Origin: Trichomonas tenax
Taxonomy: Eukaryota > Parabasalia > Trichomonadida > Trichomonadidae
DNA: 64,000 nucleotides
Reading direction: 5' to 3'
Assembly (NCBI GenBank): GCA_023091735.1
Contig: JALKBU010000075.1
Span: forward strand, 29,401 to 93,400
Shown: positions 16,852 to 27,077 of the stretch, piece by piece
How positions within the stretch are numbered: the first letter of the stretch is position 1
Layout of the letters: each line of letters begins with the position of its first letter
Program-made: the position numbers and the translations under genes
The notes under the pieces: generated by a model
Told to the model about the DNA's origin: nothing
Seen by the model: the letters and a program-made list of their open reading frames with translations, nothing else
Databases searched by the model: none

Positions 16852-18654
16852 TTATTGTGATGATTTCTTGGCTAGCTCGTCAAACATTCCATCTAATATT
16901 GCAACCATTTCCTCAACATCACGATTCTGCAATGCTGTATTGAACCTGTGCTCTTGTTTCTTCAAATACGCTCTTGAGAATTGAGGAGCACATATCTTGT
17001 GTATTGGAACATTGAAGTATTGTTTTGAAAGTTCATCAAGCTCTGTTAAATCAGGAGATATAGCTTGCTCAGAAAGTAGTGGCTCAAGCTTTTCTGAACA
17101 TGATTTAAATACTCTCATGATTGTTGTCGAGAGTGGCTCAACCATTTGAGCAACTTTCTGCAAATCGTCTATATTCTTTTGAAGTTTTTGAATAGAATTT
17201 GTCTTCTTTTGAGTACTGACTTTCTCATTTCTAAGCTGTTCCTCTAACTCAACTATCTGCTGCTTAATTCTACCACTTTCTTCATCAGCATTTTCTTCTG
17301 TTCTCTTGATGATGCGTCTTAATCCAGCAATCTGGCTTTCAAGAGTGCTGATCTTATCATCCTTTCTCCTAACTTCATTCGACAATACAGAAATCTCAGC
17401 TTCTTTAGATGCGCGCTTTGTCCTTTCTCTCATTGTATCTAAATGAGGTGTTAGAATATGCGCTAAGGTTCCAATACTAACTAGTGTGGCTTGAGTCATT
17501 GCTGGTTGAGAGGAAACAGAAAGTTTGGAAACAGATCGAGTTGAACTTTTTTCTTTGAGTTTGTCTTTCTTTCGCTTTTCACGGAGATTTTCAAGTTGTT
17601 TTTCGAGGAGCATAATCTGTGTCTGGGCTTGCTTTAACTCTCTCTGAGCTTGCTTTGTCTTTTTTACCTCTTTTTGTCTGTTTTGTTCGATTCTGCTATC
17701 AATAGAGTTTATTGCGGCCATTGTAGTTTCACGAAGTATTGATAAATTTTTGTTGAAGCTTTGAACAAACAATCTGAATGCCGAAGATGTACTAAGACAG
17801 AGAGCTTTGAGAGATGAAAGTGTATTACGCTCGTCTTTAATCGTGGAACGCATTTGCCCCTTAAATTTGCGCTCGTAATTTTTGTATTCTTCAAACATCT
17901 GTTCTTGGCTTTCAGCAATATATTTCACGATTATCTTTTCTGTAGCAAGTTTAAATGTTCTTAAATTGAAGTCAGGTCTTGGAGGAAATTCCATTCGAAG
18001 TGATTGGACAGTTTCTTTGCATTCAGCTAATCCGTTATATAATAATTGAACTTTATTGTGAGACTGTGTAAGAAGATCAAGTGCATTGTATGAAAGCGTT
18101 TTAGAAGCACGAATAGATTTCTTAGTTGTCGAGTAAAATTTAGAGATATCGTGTAACAATTCATCTTTAGATGACTTAATACTTTGCAATTGCTGGTGGA
18201 AATCATTCTTTGCAATTTTAAGTGCTTTGTTGTGATTTTCTAATGTTTTTACTTGATTTTTCAAGATCAAATTTTCGGCACTTAGCTTGTTATTGTTTTC
18301 TTGAAGAATTTTCAAACCTTCATTATCTGTATCTTGCATTGACGACATCATACTTGTTGTTTGAGATTTAGCTTCTTTTAATGCTTCTTGAAGTAATTTT
18401 TCGTTTTCATATGCTTTATCGAGTTCATTTTCTTGCAATTCTTTCAATTTCTTGATTTGGAGGTTTAGTGCATTCACTGATGCATTACTATCGCTCAGCT
18501 GTAACTGTAAACTTTCTATTTGTGATTCGTTCGACTCTTGAATGCCAACTAATTGGGCCTCGTAACTGTGAATAGTTTGAATAAACAAACTCTTGAGCTT
18601 ATCTATATTCATCTCCTTCTGGATTCGGTCCAGGAGCCGAAAATCATTGCTCAT
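16852..18654 (-). CDS. Long coiled-coil protein of unknown function
   Basis: 600 residues. Coiled coil covers about 30-200, 330-370 and 415-490, with a helical middle region (~200-330) of lower heptad regularity. The C-terminus (~490-600) looks globular and ends EMVAILDGMFDELAKKSSQ. Gln/Glu/Lys/Leu-rich composition is common among trichomonad cytoskeletal or Golgin-like proteins. I do not recognise a specific family. An initiator TCATT lies 23 nt upstream of the ATG. It diverges from the PDI-like gene across 184 nt that hold one TGACACGTAAA and one GTCATGTAAA. Confidence 0.6.
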   Translation of the reverse strand: MSNDFRLLDRIQKEMNIDKLKSLFIQTIHSYEAQLVGIQESNESQIESLQLQLSDSNASVNALNLQIKKLKELQENELDKAYENEKLLQEALKEAKSQTTSMMSSMQDTDNEGLKILQENNNKLSAENLILKNQVKTLENHNKALKIAKNDFHQQLQSIKSSKDELLHDISKFYSTTKKSIRASKTLSYNALDLLTQSHNKVQLLYNGLAECKETVQSLRMEFPPRPDFNLRTFKLATEKIIVKYIAESQEQMFEEYKNYERKFKGQMRSTIKDERNTLSSLKALCLSTSSAFRLFVQSFNKNLSILRETTMAAINSIDSRIEQNRQKEVKKTKQAQRELKQAQTQIMLLEKQLENLREKRKKDKLKEKSSTRSVSKLSVSSQPAMTQATLVSIGTLAHILTPHLDTMRERTKRASKEAEISVLSNEVRRKDDKISTLESQIAGLRRIIKRTEENADEESGRIKQQIVELEEQLRNEKVSTQKKTNSIQKLQKNIDDLQKVAQMVEPLSTTIMRVFKSCSEKLEPLLSEQAISPDLTELDELSKQYFNVPIHKICAPQFSRAYLKKQEHRFNTALQNRDVEEMVAILDGMFDELAKKSSQ

Positions 18655-18674
18655 TTTATTTCAGTAAACGTCTG

Positions 18675-18679
18675 AATGA
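18675..18679 (-). promoter_or_regulatory. Initiator TCATT of the 600-residue coiled-coil gene
   Basis: Predicted start A at 18677, 23-nt 5' UTR. Confidence 0.45.
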
Positions 18680-18699
18680 TTATTGTCAAGTCAATATTT

Positions 18700-18710
18700 T
18701 GACACGTAAA
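18700..18710 (+). promoter_or_regulatory. TGACAYGTAAA element (TGACACGTAAA)
   Basis: In the divergent intergenic region; the related GTCATGTAAA follows at 18762-18771. Confidence 0.35.
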
Positions 18711-18827
18711 AATATTATGACAAACCAATTAGCCAAATAAACTTGACAAATCATAAAAAATGTCATGTAAAGTTTCACAAAACATTGCATGAGTTCATAG
18801 AAAAGATTCTATTTCAGTTACTTGACT

Positions 18828-18832
18828 TCATT
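18828..18832 (+). promoter_or_regulatory. Initiator TCATT of the PDI-like gene
   Basis: Predicted start A at 18830, 9-nt 5' UTR. Confidence 0.6.
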
Positions 18833-18838
18833 TATTAA

Positions 18839-20188
18839 ATGTTCGCCGCTTTCCTATCAAGTGTAGCAGCGATTAAGATCCAATATGGCAATGTTGCCCA
18901 GGCATTGGAATTAATGAAGACAGGCCCAACATTCTTATTCGCCTGCTCCAGTGATGACTACGAGTATGCAACAATTGCTCGTTCATTTGTTCGTTCTGCA
19001 CATCTTTCAACAGTTAATGCCAACTACATTGTTGTTGATACTGCAAAAGATGCTAATGCTAAGGAATTACTAGGTGTTAAAGATTTCCCGGCTTTAATTT
19101 TCTCTAAGAATAACAAGGTTCTCCGCGCACAGTATCGTGGTTTCGATGAGGATTACATTGTTGCTTTCATCAACAGCAATTTTATTGATCCAATCGCCAC
19201 AATTGATTCAAAGGAAGCTCTGGAAAAGTTTTACGCTTCAACAGCTACAGGCATTATCATCGCTAAGCCTGATGCAAACGATGAGAAGTATCCACGCCTT
19301 GCTGAGTTCTATCGCGAGTACTTCTATGAAATTGCTGTGGTTTATGTTTCACCATCAGTTTTTGGCAAGGATGGCTTCTTCCTTTACCGTTACCTCGATT
19401 CCAACGTCGTTGAGCTCCCAGACATCTCTAACTATGAGCTTGATGACCTCATCGCTTTAGTTAATGAGAACTCATTACCAGAATTCCCGAAGATCACATC
19501 ACAGATTGCTGGAATGTGGGAGAGCCAGAAGCAGATGTACATCATCCTTATGCTCCAGATGGATGACTTCTATCTTACACAGGAGCAACTCGATCTTGCC
19601 CGCCAGCTCCAGGAGAAGACAGGCCTCAACATCACATACAGTGATATCGAGTCCACACATGTTACTGGTACAATGTATGGCCTCTCTGATGTTCTCGATT
19701 CCTCAATGGCAATTATTGATGGTCGTGGTGAGCGCACATTCAAGTACATGCTTGACACAGAACTCACATTAGAGAATGCTGTTGAATTCGTCAACAAGGT
19801 TAATGATGGCACAGCTACAAAGTTCTGGAAAACAGAGCTCGAACCAGTTCAGGTTAAGGATGAGATCCAGCCATTCTCAGCTGCTTCACTTGTCAAGTTT
19901 GTTGAGGATAAGAAGGATGCCCTTCTTGCCATCTACTTCTCCAACCAGGCCCCAATAGAGCCATTCGTTAATGCCACAACAGAGCTCGTCAAGAACAGCA
20001 AGGATGTCGTCTATGGACGCTTCTCTGTTGCCATGAACGACTGGCCACTCCAGAATGTTGGTGAGGATCTCCCATTCCTTGTTGGCATCAAGGGTGGAAA
20101 GATCACATACGCTAAGAAGATGGAGGAAACAATGGAAGCTGTTGCCAAGCAGATCGCTGAATACAAGGAGAGTAAGGATGAGCTCTAA
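18839..20188 (+). CDS. PDI-family ER protein without CXXC, KDEL-tailed
   Basis: 449 residues with an N-terminal signal peptide (MFAAFLSSVAA) and a perfect C-terminal ER-retrieval signal KDEL. Thioredoxin-like folds are visible. The first (about 15-115) has FLFACSSDDYEYA where the WCGHC active site is expected, and keeps the cis-Pro region (VKDFPALIFSKNN). The last (about 345-449) has YFSNQAPIEPF at the same place and 'DLPFLVGIKGGK'. No CXXC exists anywhere, so oxidoreductase activity is unlikely. A chaperone or holdase role like that of the b domains of PDI or ERp29 is inferred. Strongly C-biased codons suggest high expression. Confidence 0.8.
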   Translation: MFAAFLSSVAAIKIQYGNVAQALELMKTGPTFLFACSSDDYEYATIARSFVRSAHLSTVNANYIVVDTAKDANAKELLGVKDFPALIFSKNNKVLRAQYRGFDEDYIVAFINSNFIDPIATIDSKEALEKFYASTATGIIIAKPDANDEKYPRLAEFYREYFYEIAVVYVSPSVFGKDGFFLYRYLDSNVVELPDISNYELDDLIALVNENSLPEFPKITSQIAGMWESQKQMYIILMLQMDDFYLTQEQLDLARQLQEKTGLNITYSDIESTHVTGTMYGLSDVLDSSMAIIDGRGERTFKYMLDTELTLENAVEFVNKVNDGTATKFWKTELEPVQVKDEIQPFSAASLVKFVEDKKDALLAIYFSNQAPIEPFVNATTELVKNSKDVVYGRFSVAMNDWPLQNVGEDLPFLVGIKGGKITYAKKMEETMEAVAKQIAEYKESKDEL

Positions 20189-20495
20189 AGATGATTTATT
20201 AAATGATCATTTTAGAACAATTTCTCGCAAGTTTTTTTTTTTTGTTTTGATTGCGTTCGAGAAAGTGACTGAGAGTTACATTCAATTTCAAAGATTTTCA
20301 AAATAATAAAATCATCTAAAAACAATTATAGGGTTATGCTTTCTACCACATATGTTTGATATTCATTGTGTTTAGAGTGCCAAAATCCAGAGAATCATTT
20401 TTGAGCAAATCTAAAATGCTGATGCAAACTTAACCGATTTTAAACACTGATGATGGTTTTCTATCAATGAAGATACAAATTTTTAAAATCATCGT
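20189..20495. other. Intergenic region upstream of TOR
   Basis: AT-rich, with a run of ten T at about 20232. No initiator matching TCAYW is found near the TOR ATG; the closest is TCATC at about 20490. Confidence 0.5.
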
Positions 20496-23400
20496 ATGAA
20501 GAATCAACTGATTGACTCTTTTAACATCATCAATGACTTCAATTTGATGATCACTCAGTCAAAGGAGTACAAAGAGTCATTGAGGGCTGTTCTGAATAGT
20601 TACACGAAGGAGTCTCTTGATGATTTTTGTGTTCAATGTTTCGATAGATTCGAGAAGGCTGTTACCTCGCAGGATATTCTTGCTGTAGCAAAGTCTACGT
20701 ATATAATTTATGCGATACACAAGATTTTTCCAAACTACATCCAACAATTTGATTCGTATCTCAATAGATTCAACACTGACAGATCGCAACATGTACAAAT
20801 ATATATTACGTTTGTGTCAGCTAAACTATGCAAGCAAGAAGATTCGGCCTTTTCACGTAAAAAAATCAATATATTCGCAACAAAAATAAAAGCATCTTCA
20901 GATTTAATGGCTCCAACGTATTTCTTGTACTACCTATCTAAGTATTGTACTCGTACGATTTTAATTGATTTTCAAATGTTCATTGATTGCATAAAAACAA
21001 TTCTCACGAAAAAGTCAGACTTAATGTCAATTTGTAAGGGTACAATTAAAAACTTCATGGTTTATTTGTCATCTAAAGATGACCAGACAAAAATGAGACA
21101 TGTTTCAAAATTTTATACATTTTTCGAAGATTGCATTCGTGAAAATCAAATTGATATAGCATTTGGTATTCTCTCTGTGATTCTTGGACATTCCTTTGCT
21201 TTTCCTTATCTCAAAAGCAAGTCGAGCGAATTGCAATTAATAATTTCAAAATACTCGGTTTTTAAGAATTTTAAATGTCATGAAGTAATCCTTTGGTGTC
21301 AAATTAAAGCTGCTCAATTAGATCTTGATTCATTTAAGGCAAATTACATGAATAGCTTTTTCTACTATTTATCAAGTTTAGCAACAATGAAAACGATCAC
21401 TCCGGTTTTAGCAAATACATACATAGAAACAATACATCTATTTCCGGAATATCTCAGCCATAAGAAGAACGATGTTTTGAAGACACTAACTGCAATGCTT
21501 TGGAATCAATATATTCCAGATGGATATATGCTTCTCGAATTGATGGATGAAATTCCTAAAAATGATCCATTCTTGCTTAAAAATCTGCAACAAATCATTC
21601 CAATCTTAGGAATTGCCTCAGTCACTCCATATTATGTTGAATATATGCCAAGATTATTTAAGAAGGCGCCTGAATTATGGGGAGCATTCAAGCATCAATT
21701 CATTCATCAGATGTTAACACTTCTTAAGAAACAAGATATATTGGCACTTAAAATACTTGCTAAATGCCATCCAATAAATAATCCGGAACTTCTTAACATT
21801 ATATCTCAATTACTATCTCATCCTAATGACATAATTAGAGCTGCAGCTCCTGAAGCATACTTACACCAAGGACAATTCATGGATCCTAAGATCCTCAGCC
21901 AAATGACCGAGCAACTATTGACATCTTGCATGGTCGAACGCAATCCAAAAAACCGTCTTGCAATTATTGAAGCATTTAATCTGGCAACATATAGATATTT
22001 ATCATCAATATCCGCTCTCAGATTGCTTGAAGTGCTTGCCAATGATGAAAATATTGATGTCAAAAAGGCAGCGATGGATCTATTAGTGAATTTATCTTCA
22101 ATGACACCGTTGACAGTAGAGCCAGTAATTCGTCACTTGATCCTAAATACAATGTTCATTCTTAAAGAACCCGGAAGCCATAGATTAAGAGCCGAAACAT
22201 CTAGATTACTTAACGTCATCGCAAAGGCAACAGATTTATTGCCAATATATATTGATGATTTGATGAACACGATTATTAGCCATTTTTCACAGCCGCCAAC
22301 TCAAAAGATGACATATTTTGAATTACTTTCAAATACAGAAACAAGCGAGAATTTTATTGAGTTAATCAAAACAGTTTCTCTGGTGAACTTTGATTTAATT
22401 AGAAACCATTCTCAGCAAATTATATCTTCAGCAGTGAGAATTTTGAGGGAATTTTCTGAGAAGAAATTAAAGGTTCTTGCTGTTGAAGCACTAACTGTTA
22501 TAGTTCCACATTTGACTTCAGACACAACGTTCAATAGAGCAGCATTAGCAGCAGAAGCTATCGCAATTGCAGCTAAATGGAATTCTCGTTCTCTTTATTT
22601 ATCAATTACAAAATTACTTGGTTTGCTCGGAGCTGTTGATCCAAGCATTGCAAAGATTGAAGAATCCACTGATAATTCTGTTGATGTTGAGATTGATGTT
22701 AATAAGCAAAGTTACTATTTGAATGTTGTTTGTACCTCATTACTTAATGTTCTCAGTGATCAAAGTTTGTCTTCAGATCATATTGAAGTTGCTCGAATTC
22801 TGGTCTTAATCTTCTGTACCAAAGATCCATCCCTATATGATTTATTCAGAAGATTTATTCCAATCTTCATAAACATGATTAGAAACTCACGTAACTCAGT
22901 TTTGTTGGCGAACATGCAGAAGCTTTGTACTCAATCCCCTGCTGTGTGGCTCACAACATTTTCTGATGAAATCATTTCATTAATTGTTGACCTTTGGACA
23001 ACTGATGCACTCAATGATATCCTTTCTATAATTCCTGCTCTTGCTTCCGTTCTGCTTGATAGATTTAGTCCATTCTTACCGCAATGCATCACCTTATTAC
23101 TTGACTGCTTGCACAACTTTAGAACAACAAACCATCTCATCAGTGAAAAGGTTATCAACAGTTTACTTGCTCTCAGAAGGCTCTCAAGCGATTACATGTT
23201 TCTCATCATCCCTGATCTTACTGCTGCTGTAACATATTCAATGACGATTAAGAAAGTCAGAATATCTGCTTTGATTGCATTAAGAGTTCTAATTCAATCA
23301 ATGCCTCTGAAGCCTTTCTCTGGTGAAATCATAAGATGCATCAATGTAACTTTGAAACTAAAAGATCCACAGCTCACAGAGATGGCACTTCAAGTATTAT

Positions 23401-26400
23401 ACAGTTTGCAAATTAGTATCGGGCAAACATTTGAGCCATACATTGGGCAGGTTTCTGCACTTATCAATACAGAAAAGAATGCAATTCCTTTCTTCAACGA
23501 ACTGAATGATAGAATAAAGAAAGGGCAGCAGCTTAAATTTTCGGACTATCCATGGCTTAATACTTCTGATCCTTCAAAAATCAATGTTCAATCAGATCCG
23601 ATTAACCAATCAGCAACTTTCAACGTGCAAAATCTTTTCGAAGCAGTTGATTACAAGGAAGCTGAATACTCATGGCAAAGGAAAGAATGGTTCCGTCGTT
23701 TTGTTTTCTCGGTTATCTCTAATTCGCCTGTTTTCTGCATTAATCTTACCGCATCGATTGCGCAGCATATTCAATCAGTCACGGATTCATTGTTTAACAT
23801 CGGCTTTCTTTCATGCTGGGAGTGTATGTCTGAAGAATATCAACGCAAAATGCAGATAATTATCAGCAATGCTATCAACTCTGAATTATCCGATGGATCT
23901 CGCTCAATGCTTGTTTCTCTCGTTGAATTCATGGATAGAGCTGAATCTCCACTTGGTCTATCGTACAAAGGACTCTGCGATGTCTGCACAAAACTCGGAC
24001 ATCATGCGCAAGCATATTACTTTGCGACACGTTGGTTCCTTGATGAAGGCTCTGCAGACGCTAAGAATCAGATGGTTATTTTGGCATCAACACTTGGCCT
24101 TAAAGAGACTTGCTTCGGTCTTGTTACAACATTTGGTCATGGAGAAATTCCAGCTGGATGGTATGAGCAACTTGGTGATTGGAATAACGCATTGGAAGGT
24201 TACAAGAAGACAAATAATGAAGAAGGTGTTGTGAGATGCATGTCTAAGCTAATGAGATGGGATGATGTTATTGAGCAGCAAGATAGAATTCTTGCGGGTG
24301 ATCAACGAAGCATCAAACCTCTTATTACAGCACTTCACTTTAAAGGCCATCATAGAGAAGTTCTCGATCTAATTCCAAGGATTACAAATGAGGGACCTTT
24401 ACCAAGACTTTATGCTGCTGTTTCTGCTCTTGTTTGTGGACAGAAGGAAACTGTTGTTGAGATTGTCGAGAAAGCAAGAAATATCCTAACAACTCAAGCA
24501 AGATCCAGATTCAGACATGATAAGTCAATGTTATACAAAACTCTTGTTTTGTCAATGGCATTCACAGAAGTTCTCGAGCAAGCACATGATGAAGTTAACA
24601 AGGATCAATGGTCTCAACGTCTCGCCCTCTCAAGGCCCGACTATGATGAATTTAGAATAATATTTGATGTTAGAAGGCCTGCACTAACCAATGAAGAAAT
24701 AACCAGATATAGTGCAACTTTGATATCACGCGCTCTCAATACACGCGACTGGGGTGCATTCGACAGCTTTGTAGGTAATATCACACCAGAAATGATGCAA
24801 AGTGCTGAAATACAGTTTGCTATTGCGAGATTTAATTACTCACACAATAAGAAGCAAGATGCAATTGAACGTTTGAAGAATATCAAGCTTGATGGAGCAC
24901 CAAACCACACTCAAGCTCGAATCAAGTACATGATTGGTCACTACATCTTAAGAACACATCCGCCAGATCAATTACAGAAATACGTTCATGAGGCAATTCC
25001 ATACATTCAAGAAGCACTTCGCATTGATCCAACTTATTATAAGGCTCAGCATAGACTTGCTTGGGCTTATTCGCAAACATGGCACAGTGATCCAGTGAAG
25101 AATGCCTCATATGCATTGGAGGCAGTTCTTGGTTTTATCAAATCCGTCAACATGAGACCAACATCATCATTCTCCGACTTGATTCAGATGATCATGATCG
25201 TCTTTTCAACAAATCTCAGCGATGACTTGTTTGCCCAAGTCAAACGCTGTATCAATAACTTAGATCCAACATATATTCTTCTCATCATTCCTCAACTTTT
25301 TGCTCAATTAACTCGCGGTTCGAAGAGAAACGCCGACTTCGCAAAAGAAGTTATATCGAGCCTTCTTCCACATCACTACAACACACTTTTGTATCCACTT
25401 TTCCAAATGCTCAACGATGAGAATAATAATGAACATGCAGAAAAAGGAAGAGAGTGCGCCAAAGAGATCTTATCAAAGTTCAGATCCGTTAATCCTCTTG
25501 CAGTTCAGCAAGCAAGTGATGTCAGCGAAGGTCTTTTCCAGGCAGCTTACACCCAGCTCGAAAGATGGCTTGTAATTATTCCTCAGATTAACTTGGCTCT
25601 CGCCGATAACAATGTCGATGCAGCAAGAGTCGTTTTCAAACAGCACTATCCAAAGATTGTTGAACCTGTTACTCCTGATGAAGTGCGCTTTGCAGCATTC
25701 TATAGGCCTGGAAAGCTTGATATCATTAACTCTATATTTGAGCAACAGCAAACATTTGGCCCGGATAGACGCAGTATGAGAATTCGTCACCAACTGCTTC
25801 AAATTGACAAGGAAATGAAACAACATTTAGAGAGTATTAGAGCATTGAAACTGCCTGATTTAGCTCCAAAACTCGGTTCAATGAAGAATTTTGTTCTTGC
25901 AGTACCTGGAACATTCAAGACAAATACAGAACTTGTTACAATCGAATATGTTGATCCGCTTCTTGAAGTTATTGTCTCAAAGCAGCATCCAAGAATTATC
26001 GTATTCCACGGCAGCGATGGCAAGCCACACAGATCTCTCTTGAAAGGTCATGAAGACCTCAGATTGGATCAGCGCGTGATGCAGTTCTTCCAACTCATGA
26101 ATCTCCATATAAAGAACGGTCCTAATACGAGAATGAGAAACCTTGCGCTTCATACATTTGCTATCACGCCAATCTCCAACAGGAGCGGTATCATTCAGTT
26201 CATTGATGATACAGATACATTCAATACACTTATCACATCATATCGTAAGCAGCGTAGAATTAACATCAATCTCGAAAGAGACATCATCACAAACAGCTAT
26301 TCGACCAACATCGATGAGATGACCACAATTCAGAGATTTGAGGCTCTGCAGACAGCTGTAGATCAGACACCAGACAGTGATTTGGAGAAGGCAATTTGGA

Positions 26401-26960
26401 TGCGCTCTCCGACATCCACTGAATGGATTAAACGGACAACAAGATTTGCACAAACAAGCGCTGTTATGTCAATTATTGGATATATCCTTGGTCTTGGTGA
26501 TAGACATCCTTCTAATCTCATGATGCATAAGTCAAGCGGTGATGTTATTCATATCGATTTTAGTGATTGCTTCGAAATTTCTAGAACAAGAGAGCAGTTC
26601 CCTGAAGGAGTTCCTTTCAGATTAACAAGAATGATGGTCAGAGCATTCGGACCTGCAAAGATCGAGGGTAATTTCAAAATTGCTGCAGAAGAGATGATGA
26701 AGATTGTCAGAAGCCACAGAGAGTCAATCATGACTGTTCTTGATATCTTCTTGCAGGTTCCAATTGAATCAGAGGAAGAATCAGAATTAACAAGACTTGA
26801 TATCCATAGAGCCCTTGATAGAATCACAGATAAGATTGTTGGAAGAGACTTTACAGGACAAGAAATACCAATCGAACAACAGGTTAAGCTGCTAATCGAT
26901 GAGGCAACTAATTTGTATAACTTGGCGGCATTATACCATGGATGGACACCACTATGGTGA
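20496..26960 (+). CDS. TOR: TOR (target of rapamycin) PI3K-like Ser/Thr kinase
   Basis: 2154 residues. HEAT repeats occupy roughly 1-1180 and a FAT domain ~1200-1640. A PIKK kinase domain begins near 1798 (VPGTF; KGHEDLRLDQRVMQFF). The catalytic loop is GDRHPSN (D2002, N2007) and the metal motif is DFS, with D2021. The FATC ends GWTPLW, like the GWCPFW end typical of TOR and unlike ATM/ATR. An FRB-like first helix is visible (DVSEGLFQAAYTQLERW, Ser near 1677), but the rest is eroded and the aromatic residue matching human W2101 is not evident. TOR senses nutrients and controls growth. At 2154 residues it is shorter than the ~2500 of other TORs. Confidence 0.92.
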   Translation: MKNQLIDSFNIINDFNLMITQSKEYKESLRAVLNSYTKESLDDFCVQCFDRFEKAVTSQDILAVAKSTYIIYAIHKIFPNYIQQFDSYLNRFNTDRSQHVQIYITFVSAKLCKQEDSAFSRKKINIFATKIKASSDLMAPTYFLYYLSKYCTRTILIDFQMFIDCIKTILTKKSDLMSICKGTIKNFMVYLSSKDDQTKMRHVSKFYTFFEDCIRENQIDIAFGILSVILGHSFAFPYLKSKSSELQLIISKYSVFKNFKCHEVILWCQIKAAQLDLDSFKANYMNSFFYYLSSLATMKTITPVLANTYIETIHLFPEYLSHKKNDVLKTLTAMLWNQYIPDGYMLLELMDEIPKNDPFLLKNLQQIIPILGIASVTPYYVEYMPRLFKKAPELWGAFKHQFIHQMLTLLKKQDILALKILAKCHPINNPELLNIISQLLSHPNDIIRAAAPEAYLHQGQFMDPKILSQMTEQLLTSCMVERNPKNRLAIIEAFNLATYRYLSSISALRLLEVLANDENIDVKKAAMDLLVNLSSMTPLTVEPVIRHLILNTMFILKEPGSHRLRAETSRLLNVIAKATDLLPIYIDDLMNTIISHFSQPPTQKMTYFELLSNTETSENFIELIKTVSLVNFDLIRNHSQQIISSAVRILREFSEKKLKVLAVEALTVIVPHLTSDTTFNRAALAAEAIAIAAKWNSRSLYLSITKLLGLLGAVDPSIAKIEESTDNSVDVEIDVNKQSYYLNVVCTSLLNVLSDQSLSSDHIEVARILVLIFCTKDPSLYDLFRRFIPIFINMIRNSRNSVLLANMQKLCTQSPAVWLTTFSDEIISLIVDLWTTDALNDILSIIPALASVLLDRFSPFLPQCITLLLDCLHNFRTTNHLISEKVINSLLALRRLSSDYMFLIIPDLTAAVTYSMTIKKVRISALIALRVLIQSMPLKPFSGEIIRCINVTLKLKDPQLTEMALQVLYSLQISIGQTFEPYIGQVSALINTEKNAIPFFNELNDRIKKGQQLKFSDYPWLNTSDPSKINVQSDPINQSATFNVQNLFEAVDYKEAEYSWQRKEWFRRFVFSVISNSPVFCINLTASIAQHIQSVTDSLFNIGFLSCWECMSEEYQRKMQIIISNAINSELSDGSRSMLVSLVEFMDRAESPLGLSYKGLCDVCTKLGHHAQAYYFATRWFLDEGSADAKNQMVILASTLGLKETCFGLVTTFGHGEIPAGWYEQLGDWNNALEGYKKTNNEEGVVRCMSKLMRWDDVIEQQDRILAGDQRSIKPLITALHFKGHHREVLDLIPRITNEGPLPRLYAAVSALVCGQKETVVEIVEKARNILTTQARSRFRHDKSMLYKTLVLSMAFTEVLEQAHDEVNKDQWSQRLALSRPDYDEFRIIFDVRRPALTNEEITRYSATLISRALNTRDWGAFDSFVGNITPEMMQSAEIQFAIARFNYSHNKKQDAIERLKNIKLDGAPNHTQARIKYMIGHYILRTHPPDQLQKYVHEAIPYIQEALRIDPTYYKAQHRLAWAYSQTWHSDPVKNASYALEAVLGFIKSVNMRPTSSFSDLIQMIMIVFSTNLSDDLFAQVKRCINNLDPTYILLIIPQLFAQLTRGSKRNADFAKEVISSLLPHHYNTLLYPLFQMLNDENNNEHAEKGRECAKEILSKFRSVNPLAVQQASDVSEGLFQAAYTQLERWLVIIPQINLALADNNVDAARVVFKQHYPKIVEPVTPDEVRFAAFYRPGKLDIINSIFEQQQTFGPDRRSMRIRHQLLQIDKEMKQHLESIRALKLPDLAPKLGSMKNFVLAVPGTFKTNTELVTIEYVDPLLEVIVSKQHPRIIVFHGSDGKPHRSLLKGHEDLRLDQRVMQFFQLMNLHIKNGPNTRMRNLALHTFAITPISNRSGIIQFIDDTDTFNTLITSYRKQRRININLERDIITNSYSTNIDEMTTIQRFEALQTAVDQTPDSDLEKAIWMRSPTSTEWIKRTTRFAQTSAVMSIIGYILGLGDRHPSNLMMHKSSGDVIHIDFSDCFEISRTREQFPEGVPFRLTRMMVRAFGPAKIEGNFKIAAEEMMKIVRSHRESIMTVLDIFLQVPIESEEESELTRLDIHRALDRITDKIVGRDFTGQEIPIEQQVKLLIDEATNLYNLAALYHGWTPLW

Positions 26961-27077
26961 TGTCTTATTTATTTTTTATTGTTTTATAAATACTACTATT
27001 TTAATACAATAAGTGTTTGAGCTCTATAAATAAAATAATTTGGAGAAAAGAAACAAAAAAGAAAAAGAAAATTGTGA

